Of a stretch of 9,118 nucleotides of DNA, positions 1-5,160 are shown in pieces; the stretch's first letter is position 1; the number at the start of each line of letters is the position of its first letter. Under the pieces are notes generated by a model, which saw only the letters and a program-made list of their open reading frames with translations, ran no database searches and was not told the origin of the DNA. The stretch is taken from the NCBI GenBank assembly GCA_900553405.1, contig USDF01000053.1, positions 1 through 9,118 of the forward strand. The letters are read 5' to 3'. The DNA comes from an uncultured Clostridium sp. (GTDB lineage Bacteria > Bacillota > Clostridia > TANB77 > CAG-508). Position numbers and translations under genes: made by a program.

Positions 1-2
1 AA

Positions 3-49
3 ATTAAGACATTTTCCTAAATGATTTATTAAGACATTATCATAAATGA
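3..49. repeat. Two 22-base direct repeats upstream of the polysaccharide operon promoter
   Basis: Positions 3-24 and 28-49 are near-identical (20 of 22 bases), with a 25-base period. Both begin ATTAAGACATT and end TAAATGA. They lie about 35 bases upstream of the -35 box of the promoter at 84-112, a position typical of activator or response-regulator sites; that role is inference. The window starts inside the first unit's flank, so more copies could lie upstream. Confidence 0.6.
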
Positions 50-83
50 ATTATATTTTCATCAAAAAAATCTAAATAATGTA

Positions 84-112
84 TTGCATAAATAACATAT
101 ATTCGATATAAT
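84..112 (+). promoter_or_regulatory. Sigma-A-like promoter for the Wzz/kinase/phosphatase operon
   Basis: TTGCAT at 84-89 and a perfect TATAAT at 107-112 are separated by 17 bases. Transcription would start near 119, giving a leader of about 30 bases before the AGGGGAAG ribosome binding site at 139-146. The same GTATTGCA -35 context recurs at the 2677 promoter. Confidence 0.75.
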
Positions 113-149
113 ATTAACGTACGAAATCAAAAGAAAAAAGGGGAAGAAA

Positions 150-869
150 ATGGAAGAATTAGATTTAAAAGAAATGTTTAACATGTTTTGGACAAGAAAA
201 GTACAAATGATACTAATTGTCCTTATTTTTGTGGTAATAGGTGGATTATATTCTTATTTATATGTATCACCAAAATATAAAGCATATACTACTTTACTTT
301 TAGCATCATCTTCAGAAGATAATGATAACACAAACAAAACAGTTACTACAACAGATATTTCATTAAACAACAATTTAGTTTCTACATACAGTGTTTTAAT
401 TAAAAGTAAACCTGTATTAAGAGAAGTTATAAACAAATTAAACATAAATGAAACTGAAGAAGATTTAAAAGACAACATAACTGTTAGTGCTGAAAAAAAT
501 ACTCAAATAATAAAAATTGAAGTAGCAAATCCAAGCCCATATAATGCTAAAATAATAGCTAATGAAATAGCAAAATCTTTTGCTATACAAGTTGAAGAAA
601 TCTATAACATAAATAACGTTCATGTTATAGAAGAAGCAGAAGAACCAACAAGTCCATATAATATTAATCATGTAAAAGATATGGCAATGTTTGCATTTAT
701 TGGTTTGGTAATAGCATGTATATATGTATTAATAGCAAATATGCTAGATACAACAGTAAAAACAAAAGAAGATATAGAAAAGAAAATAGGATTAAGTGTA
801 TTAGTAAGTATACCTGTAAACAATTTTGATGAATTACCAAAGCCAGTAAAGAGAGGAGGAAGAAGATAA
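150..869 (+). CDS. cpsC: Wzz-type polysaccharide chain-length/kinase adaptor membrane protein (CpsC/CapA/YveK family)
   Basis: This 239-residue protein has the layout of Gram-positive polysaccharide co-polymerases. It has a short cytoplasmic N-terminus, a first membrane helix (about 18-39), an extracellular Wzz domain (about 40-176), a proline-containing stretch (EEPTSPYN, 164-171) before a second helix (about 177-199), and a 40-residue cytoplasmic tail. The tail starts with DTTVKTKEDIEKKIGL, a typical family signature. In the family this tail binds and activates the partner tyrosine kinase and the pair controls polymer length and export. The length is normal for the family (about 230). The ATG follows AGGGGAAG with good spacing. 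The stop overlaps the kinase start by one base (TAATG), so the two are co-translated. The N-terminus MEELDLKEMF nearly matches the fusion protein at 3206. The substrate polymer cannot be told from this window. Confidence 0.9.
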   Translation: MEELDLKEMFNMFWTRKVQMILIVLIFVVIGGLYSYLYVSPKYKAYTTLLLASSSEDNDNTNKTVTTTDISLNNNLVSTYSVLIKSKPVLREVINKLNINETEEDLKDNITVSAEKNTQIIKIEVANPSPYNAKIIANEIAKSFAIQVEEIYNINNVHVIEEAEEPTSPYNINHVKDMAMFAFIGLVIACIYVLIANMLDTTVKTKEDIEKKIGLSVLVSIPVNNFDELPKPVKRGGRR

Positions 870-1852
870 TGAAAAAAGAAATTATTACATATAGAGAACC
901 AAAATCTCCAATATCTGAAATTTTTAGAACATTAAGAACTAATGTGCAATTTGCAAATACAAAAAGAGGATTACATTCTTTACTTATTACTTCTACAACT
1001 CCAGGTGAAGGTAAAAGTTGGGTTTCAGCAAATTTAGCAGTAGCATTTGCACAGGCAGGTAAAAAGGTAATATTAGTAGATTGTGATATGAGAAAAGGTA
1101 GACAATTTTCTATTTTTGATGTATCACCAACACCAGGACTTTCTAACTTTTTATCTGGAATAAATTCAAATGGAGAAGATAGTAGCCCTAATATATTATC
1201 TTACATAAAAGAAACAGAAGTAGATAACCTATATATAATTCCTGCAGGAAATATTCCACCAAATCCATCAGAATTATTAGTCTCAGAGCAAATGATGCAA
1301 GCTGTAGAGGAACTAAAATCAGTATGCGATTTAGTTATATTTGATGGAACACCTTGTTCTTTAGTTACAGATGCAGTAATTATTTCACGTTATGTGGATA
1401 TAACTTTAATTGTTTCAGCATATAAAACTACAAGAATGGATGATTTAGAAAAAGTAAAAAGAGATATTGAAAATGTAGGGGGAAAAATAGCAGGTATTGT
1501 TATAAACAAAGTACCAACCTCACAAAAACAATATTATGCTACATATTACTATGGAGCACCAGAACTAAAAAGAACAAGCAATAAAAAAACAAAACCAACT
1601 AAAGAAGAGGAAGAATTATTAATAGAAAGAAAAAAACAAGAACTAAAGGAAAAATCTAAAAATGCTATTAATCAAAATAAAGTAAAAAACAAACCAGTAG
1701 AACAAAAAGAAAAGGAATCTGAAATATTTGATTTTGATAAAGCTGAAAAAGAAGAAAAAAGCGAAATGAATTCTTCAATGGACTTATTAAAACAAATGTC
1801 TAAATATGTTGATGAAGAAAAAGCAAAGTTAAAAAAAGGAGATAAAGAATGA
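869..1852 (+). CDS. cpsD: Bacterial tyrosine kinase (CpsD/CapB/YveL family) with a long charged C-terminal tail
   Basis: This is a cytoplasmic BY-kinase that autophosphorylates on a tyrosine cluster and regulates polysaccharide assembly with its membrane adaptor. Visible motifs are the oligomerisation motif E17xxR20xxR23, Walker A (TTPGEGKS, 43-50, Lys49), Walker A' (VILVDCDMR, 67-75, Asp71 and Asp73), Walker B (LVIFDG, 155-160, Asp159), and a tyrosine cluster at Tyr222, 223, 226, 227 and 228. The kinase core ends near residue 230, the usual family length. Here about 100 further residues follow, very rich in Lys and Glu and probably helical or disordered, so the tyrosine cluster is internal rather than terminal. 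A GAGAGGAGG ribosome binding site lies in the end of the adaptor gene. The TGA stop overlaps the phosphatase ATG (ATGA). Activity is very likely; the role of the tail is unknown. Confidence 0.92.
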   Translation: MKKEIITYREPKSPISEIFRTLRTNVQFANTKRGLHSLLITSTTPGEGKSWVSANLAVAFAQAGKKVILVDCDMRKGRQFSIFDVSPTPGLSNFLSGINSNGEDSSPNILSYIKETEVDNLYIIPAGNIPPNPSELLVSEQMMQAVEELKSVCDLVIFDGTPCSLVTDAVIISRYVDITLIVSAYKTTRMDDLEKVKRDIENVGGKIAGIVINKVPTSQKQYYATYYYGAPELKRTSNKKTKPTKEEEELLIERKKQELKEKSKNAINQNKVKNKPVEQKEKESEIFDFDKAEKEEKSEMNSSMDLLKQMSKYVDEEKAKLKKGDKE

Positions 1853-2622
1853 TAGATTTTCATTCTCATATTGTATATGATGTAGATGATGGTTCAGATT
1901 CAATAGAGACCTCATTAAAAATACTAAAATTAGCAGAAGCTACAGGTTTTCATAGTATTATTCTAACACCACATTATATGGAAGATTACTATGAATGCCC
2001 TGCAAATGAAATAAATAAAAAAATCAAACATTTAAAAGAAATATGTAAAGAAAATGATATAGAAATACAGTTATATCAAGCAAATGAAATTTATATAGCA
2101 AATGATATTGTAGATTTATTAAAAGAAAATAAAGCAAGCACAATAAATAAGAGTAAATATGTTTTATTTGAATTGCCTATGAATGAAGAACCACCAAATT
2201 TATTAGAAGTAATATATAGTCTAAAAGAAAATAGTAAAGTGCCTATTATAGCACATCCAGAAAGATATGCATATATACAAGAAAACCCTAATAGGCTATT
2301 AGAATTAATAGATATGGGTGTATTATTTCAATCTAATTATGGAAGTATAGTAGGACAATATGGAGAAAAATGTAAGAAAACAGTAAAATCTTTATTAAGA
2401 AATAATTTTATACATTTTTTAGGTACAGACGTACATAAATCTACAAGTATTTATGCTAAAATGGAAGAAGCAAAAAAAGAGCTAGAAAAAATCTTAACTA
2501 AAGAGCAAATTGGAACTTTAGTAGAAGAAAATCCAAAAAAAGTTTTAAAAAATGAAGAAATAGAAATAGAAGAGCCAAATTATATTAAGAAAAGCTTTTT
2601 GGATAAAATTTTCGGGAATTAA
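1849..2622 (+). CDS. cpsB: Manganese-dependent PHP-type protein tyrosine phosphatase (CpsB/CapC/YwqE family)
   Basis: In this family the enzyme removes phosphate from the tyrosine cluster of the BY-kinase, resetting the switch that controls polysaccharide synthesis. The 257-residue length is typical. PHP metal-site residues are visible in order: FHSH (His5, His7), the DVDDG signature at 11-15, TPHY (His42), ANE (Glu80), FELP (Glu108), AHPERY (His136, Arg139) and GTDVH (Asp194, His196). All expected metal ligands appear present, so the enzyme should be active. The ATG overlaps the kinase stop by four bases, implying translational coupling. The C-terminus (after about 235) is Glu/Lys-rich and ends KKSFLDKIFGN. 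No clear terminator follows; the next gene has its own promoter 55 bases downstream. Confidence 0.92.
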   Translation: MIDFHSHIVYDVDDGSDSIETSLKILKLAEATGFHSIILTPHYMEDYYECPANEINKKIKHLKEICKENDIEIQLYQANEIYIANDIVDLLKENKASTINKSKYVLFELPMNEEPPNLLEVIYSLKENSKVPIIAHPERYAYIQENPNRLLELIDMGVLFQSNYGSIVGQYGEKCKKTVKSLLRNNFIHFLGTDVHKSTSIYAKMEEAKKELEKILTKEQIGTLVEENPKKVLKNEEIEIEEPNYIKKSFLDKIFGN

Positions 2623-2676
2623 AAATTTTTATGTAATAAAAAATACAAAAGAAAAATAAAAAATCATAAAAAAGTA

Positions 2677-2705
2677 TTGCAAACATCATTAAAAAAATGT
2701 AAAAT
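2677..2705 (+). promoter_or_regulatory. Sigma-A-like promoter for the small three-helix membrane protein
   Basis: TTGCAA at 2677-2682 and TAAAAT at 2700-2705 are separated by 17 bases, in the 134-base gap after the phosphatase gene. Transcription would begin near 2712. The rest of the gap is A-rich and holds no other visible signal apart from the AAGGAGGAA ribosome binding site at 2742-2750. Confidence 0.65.
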
Positions 2706-2756
2706 AAAGCATATGAAATAATAAAACATAAGAAAAATAATAAGGAGGAACAGAAG

Positions 2757-3095
2757 ATGCCAATTATCAATTTATCAAACCCATTTAACATACTAATAGC
2801 TTTAGTATTATTTGTATTAGTATTATTTTTAGCTAAAGAGATAAAAAGAAGTAATGTTACTTGTATTATGTTATTAGTATATTTAACTGTACTAGTAGGA
2901 CATTGTATTGAATACGTTTCAGTAGCAGATCCAACTGGAGAAATTACAACAGTAATTGCAAATTGTATAGCTGTAGACTTTATGTTTATATTACTATCTT
3001 TTATTGCATATCTTTGGACAGATAACATGGAAGCAAAAGAAAGAAAATTAAAAAGCATAGATGACAGCCTAAATTGGTTTTGGAAAAAAATCTAA
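2757..3095 (+). CDS. Small three-helix membrane protein, function unknown
   Basis: I do not recognise this 112-residue protein. It has three hydrophobic segments at about 9-26, 34-54 and 63-87, then a charged 25-residue tail ending SLNWFWKKI. Positive charges after helix 1 (KEIKR, 27-31) and after helix 3 suggest the N-terminus faces out and the tail lies in the cytoplasm. Polar residues His49 and Glu52 sit at the end of helix 2, and Asp74 lies within helix 3. The ribosome binding site AAGGAGGAA with 6-8 base spacing is among the best in the window and fixes the start. The gene has its own promoter and a strong terminator, so it is its own transcription unit between two Wzz/kinase units. Its position suggests a role in the polysaccharide machinery, but nothing in the sequence proves it. 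Confidence 0.8.
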   Translation: MPIINLSNPFNILIALVLFVLVLFLAKEIKRSNVTCIMLLVYLTVLVGHCIEYVSVADPTGEITTVIANCIAVDFMFILLSFIAYLWTDNMEAKERKLKSIDDSLNWFWKKI

Positions 3096-3111
3096 AAAAG
3101 TTAAAAATTAA

Positions 3112-3140
3112 TAGACAAAAGTAGAAAAAAGTGTTAAAAT
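3112..3140 (+). promoter_or_regulatory. Extended -10 promoter overlapping the terminator's left arm
   Basis: TAGACA at 3112-3117 and TAAAAT at 3135-3140 are separated by 17 bases. An extended -10 TG lies at 3132-3133. The -10 box is inside the left arm of the terminator hairpin (3131-3143). A start near 3147 would lie in the loop, so the new transcript would carry only the right arm and escape termination. No other promoter is visible between the terminator and the gene at 3206. Confidence 0.5.
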
Positions 3141-3172
3141 ATTGAGCAGTAATATTTTTAACACTTTTTTTG
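3125..3172 (+). terminator. Intrinsic terminator after the three-helix membrane protein gene
   Basis: GTGTTAAAATATT (3131-3143) pairs with AATATTTTTAACAC (3151-3164) with one bulged base. The loop is GAGCAGT. It is preceded by six A and followed by seven T, so it could also work on the opposite strand. It separates the gene at 2757 from the fusion gene at 3206. Confidence 0.85.
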
Positions 3173-3205
3173 TTAAAAACAGACAATATATAAGGAGAAA
3201 ATAAA

Positions 3206-4396
3206 GTGGAAGAATTAGATATAAAACAAATATTCAAATTTACATACCAAAGAAAAAATATATTAATTTATATCTTATTAATTTCTATAGTAATGGGAGC
3301 ATTATATACATTTGTAATAAAAAGACCAAAATATGAATCTGAGGCACAAATTTTAATAGATAAATCAGATGCATCTATCGAAAAATATATAGTTAGTAAA
3401 GATGTGCTAAAATCAGAAAATATAGATGTAAAATTTGATAAAACAAGTAAAATTATCACAGTTGTAGCAACAAATACAAAAAAAGATTTAGCATTTAATG
3501 AAATAAATAGTTACATAGATACATTAGAAGATAGTCTACAAGCAACATATGGAACAAAAGTATTTAAAATTTTAGAAACACCACAAGCACCTACGACACC
3601 AAGTAATGCAACATATTTAAAAGATATTGCAATATGTGTTGGTATAGGTATAGTAGGATTTGCAGCATATGTTATTGTTTTATTTAATATTAAAGGAATG
3701 ATAAGTGCATCAGAAATAGAAAACTTAACTAAAATAAATGTGTTTGGAGAAGTTAGTTTAGAAAAGAAAACAAATAAAAAAGAACCTATAAAATATACAA
3801 CAAACAATACAAATATTAACAACCAACTAAAAAGAATAGAAGCAAACATAGAATTGAATAAAGAAAAGTCAAAAACAATATTATTTACAGGTGTAAGCAA
3901 ACAACCTGGAACAACATATATTGTAAACAATCTAGCAATTCAATATGCTAAAATATATAACAAAGTATTAGTAATAGATGCAAATATATTTACAAAAACA
4001 TTATCTAAAGAATACAATTTAGAAGAAAAAGAAGGACTAACAAATATAATAAAATTAGATACATTTAAAGATGTAGAAAAAGTAATACAAAAAACAGAAA
4101 AAGAAAATATTTATGTTTTACCAGTAGGAAATGTAGAAGTTGAAGAAGAAAAGTTCTTACAAAGTAATATGAAAGATTTACTAAAAATACTAGAAAATAA
4201 CTATGATGTTATTTTAATAGATACAGCATCTATAAATGAAAAAGTTTTACCAATAGTTCTTACAAGTATTGTAGATACTACAATTATAGTAGCACAAGAA
4301 CAAAAAACAAAAATAGAAGATATAGAAAATGCAAAAGCAACAGTAGAAAAAGTTGGAGGTAAAACTTCAGGAGTTATATTAAATAAGGTAATTTAG
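3206..4396 (+). CDS. Wzz-BY-kinase fusion with degenerate nucleotide site (probable pseudokinase)
   Basis: This 396-residue protein joins the two functions held by the genes at 150 and 869. The Wzz half has helix 1 at about 18-38, a short extracellular domain, a proline-rich PQAPTTP (126-132) and helix 2 at about 141-160. The kinase-like half starts near 205. Its Walker A region reads QPGTTYIV (233-240), so the GEGKS part is missing with its lysine; alignment implies a two-residue deletion. Walker A' keeps only Asp258 (VLVIDAN). Walker B is intact (VILIDT, Asp339). The EX2RX2R motif is eroded (Gln207-Arg210-Ala213), and no C-terminal tyrosine cluster exists: the protein ends GVILNKVI. It is therefore probably a non-catalytic paralogue, perhaps a scaffold or regulator of the active kinase. 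The start is GTG, supported by AAGGAG at 3192-3197 and by the N-terminus MEELDIKQIF matching the adaptor at 150. Confidence 0.88.
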   Translation: MEELDIKQIFKFTYQRKNILIYILLISIVMGALYTFVIKRPKYESEAQILIDKSDASIEKYIVSKDVLKSENIDVKFDKTSKIITVVATNTKKDLAFNEINSYIDTLEDSLQATYGTKVFKILETPQAPTTPSNATYLKDIAICVGIGIVGFAAYVIVLFNIKGMISASEIENLTKINVFGEVSLEKKTNKKEPIKYTTNNTNINNQLKRIEANIELNKEKSKTILFTGVSKQPGTTYIVNNLAIQYAKIYNKVLVIDANIFTKTLSKEYNLEEKEGLTNIIKLDTFKDVEKVIQKTEKENIYVLPVGNVEVEEEKFLQSNMKDLLKILENNYDVILIDTASINEKVLPIVLTSIVDTTIIVAQEQKTKIEDIENAKATVEKVGGKTSGVILNKVI

Positions 4397-4416
4397 AAAT
4401 AAAAGTAACACAAAAC

Positions 4417-4460
4417 AAACTCTTTCTCATATTATATAAAAAATATGAGAGGAGTTTTTT
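4417..4460 (+). terminator. Terminator-like hairpin that also covers the next gene's ribosome binding site
   Basis: TCTCATATT (4425-4433) pairs with AATATGAGA (4442-4450). The stem extends through a G-U pair and one bulge to AAACTC on the left and GAGTTT on the right, and six T follow. It ends the fusion gene's transcript. Its right arm contains GAGAGGAG (4447-4454), the only plausible Shine-Dalgarno for the peroxiredoxin start at 4464, so the same hairpin would hide that site in read-through RNA. Confidence 0.7.
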
Positions 4461-4463
4461 ATT

Positions 4464-4619
4464 ATGGATTATGAAATAATGATGAATGGAAATGTAAAAA
4501 TAGGAATGCAAGCGCCAGATTTTGAGGCAGATACAACTATGGGAAGAATAAATTTAAATCAATATAGAGGAAAATGGGTAGTATTGTTTTCTCATCCAGG
4601 AGATTTTACCCCCGTATGA
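4464..4619 (+). pseudogene. Peroxiredoxin, truncated at the peroxidatic cysteine codon
   Basis: Fifty-one codons match the start of a Prx6/AhpC-like peroxiredoxin, an enzyme that reduces peroxides with a reactive cysteine. Recognisable parts are VKIGMQAPDFEADTTMG (11-27), YRGKWVVLFSHPGDF (34-48) and TPV (49-51). The family continues with Cys-Thr-Thr-Glu. Here the next codon, exactly at the cysteine, is TGA (4617-4619), and the following frame (AYNLGKYQKR, stop at 4689) has no convincing family match. Full-length members are about 200 residues or more, so about three quarters are missing and not found elsewhere in the window. It may be a deletion or insertion junction, an assembly join, or less likely a selenocysteine codon followed by a break. 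The start ATG has its Shine-Dalgarno at 4447-4454, inside a hairpin. Confidence 0.8.
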
Positions 4620-4635
4620 GCATACAATTTGGGGA

Positions 4636-4657
4636 AATATCAGAAACGCTTGATATT
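4636..4657. other. Short hairpin just after the peroxiredoxin UGA
   Basis: AATATCA (4636-4642) and TGATATT (4651-4657) form a perfect 7-bp stem with loop GAAACGCT, beginning 17 bases after the UGA. No T-run follows. The distance would fit a bacterial selenocysteine insertion element, but the loop gives no clear match and the downstream frame is not peroxiredoxin, so I do not call it one. Confidence 0.35.
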
Positions 4658-4692
4658 GCTTAACATTTCTTTAATCGATAACGTACTCTAAA

Positions 4693-4995
4693 ATGAATAA
4701 AAATTGCCACAAAATCGATCGTGAGGCGATTGAGCTTCTTTCTTACACCTATATGACCTTAGAGCAACTTTTGAATAATAAAAAGCTTGATGTATTACAA
4801 ATACTATTTAATGCAATAGCAGAAGATTTAGCAATCATAACTAAAGATGATAAAAGTAAGTTAGAAATTGTAGATAGTCAACCAAATTACCAATATCAAA
4901 AACTAAAAGAAGAGTTTCAAAAGAGTCGATTTGAACATAAAAATAAGATAGCTAAATACTTTACAGCGTTCCTGTCAAAATTATCCAATGGATAA
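4693..4995 (+). CDS. Orphan 100-residue ORF, possibly a truncated gene remnant
   Basis: I do not recognise this product. It is hydrophilic and probably helical, with no signal peptide or membrane segment and no motif I can name. Two features make it doubtful as an intact gene. There is no Shine-Dalgarno before the ATG (preceding bases ACGTACTCTAAA), and an in-frame stop lies only 21 bases upstream. Its first 90 bases use codons such as ATC, CGT, GAG and GCG that are rare in neighbouring genes, whereas from about 4785 composition returns to the local AT-rich norm. It may be the 3' part of a gene joined to foreign sequence. The stop codon lies inside the palindrome at 4971-5005, so the last few residues are encoded by the palindrome's left arm and loop. 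Confidence 0.4.
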   Translation: MNKNCHKIDREAIELLSYTYMTLEQLLNNKKLDVLQILFNAIAEDLAIITKDDKSKLEIVDSQPNYQYQKLKEEFQKSRFEHKNKIAKYFTAFLSKLSNG

Positions 4996-5005
4996 TTTTG
5001 ACAGG
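4971..5005. repeat. Perfect 35-base palindrome (16-base arms, 3-base loop)
   Basis: The left arm CCTGTCAAAATTATCC (4971-4986) is exactly complementary to 4990-5005, with AAT between. No T-run follows on either strand, so it is unlikely to be a terminator. The right arm carries the TTGACA -35 box of the promoter for the ATPase region; the left arm carries the same box facing left, with no good -10 behind it. An operator for a dimeric repressor or the end of a mobile element are both possible. Confidence 0.8.
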
Positions 5006-5027
5006 ATAAATGAGTTTGTGGTATTAT
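4998..5027 (+). promoter_or_regulatory. Strong extended -10 promoter for the magnesium ATPase region
   Basis: A consensus TTGACA (4998-5003) and TATTAT (5022-5027) are 18 bases apart, with an extended -10 TG at 5019-5020. Transcription would start near 5034, leaving a leader of about 127 bases before the ATPase ATG. The leader holds only the small ORF remnant at 5071. Occupancy of the overlapping palindrome would block this promoter (inference). Confidence 0.75.
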
Positions 5028-5070
5028 ATGAATTAGAAAAATAGAAATTTGTTGAAATGAAGGATTGATT

Positions 5071-5127
5071 ATGAAAAAAATAAAAACAGGAATATTATTA
5101 ATTATATTAGGAAACTTATTATATTAA
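5071..5127 (+). pseudogene. Truncated copy of the small membrane protein found at 7797
   Basis: An 18-codon ORF, MKKIKTGILLIILGNLLY, starts after AAGGA at 5060-5064 and ends at TAA 5125-5127. It matches the first 18 residues of the gene at 7797 (11 identities, including LGNLLY). After the stop, the same frame reads DYIFFL then stops again, still resembling AFTFFA of the downstream copy, so the TAA replaces a TTA leucine codon. This is best read as a decayed paralogue lying in the ATPase leader. A leader-peptide role is possible but unsupported. Confidence 0.6.
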
Positions 5128-5160
5128 GATTATATATTTTTTTTGTAAAGAGGTGTAAAT

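Noticed and set aside
2585..3058. 157-codon open frame on the minus strand over the three-helix protein gene
   Set aside because: It is the complement of a + strand gene with a promoter and excellent ribosome binding site, and it runs across the A-rich intergenic region giving Phe/Tyr/Ile-rich nonsense.
3170..3192. Promoter TTGTTA / TATATA just before the fusion gene
   Set aside because: The spacing is only 11 bases, and TATATA abuts the ribosome binding site.
4617..4691. Selenocysteine read-through of the peroxiredoxin UGA with a SECIS at 4636-4657
   Set aside because: Read-through would add only 24 residues with no Thr-Thr-Glu continuation, and the loop GAAACGCT gives no clear SECIS match. 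Kept as a finding for the coincidence of position, not called as a feature.
4949..4978. Divergent promoter from the palindrome's left arm on the minus strand
   Set aside because: TTGACA is present in the correct sense, but the sequence 16-18 bases beyond has no acceptable -10 box and no minus-strand gene follows.
5034..5160. Magnesium riboswitch (M-box) or terminator in the ATPase leader
   Set aside because: The leader is extremely AT-rich with no long G+C-containing helices. The only stem before the T8 run (5120-5124 with 5132-5136) is five A-T pairs, too weak for a terminator.
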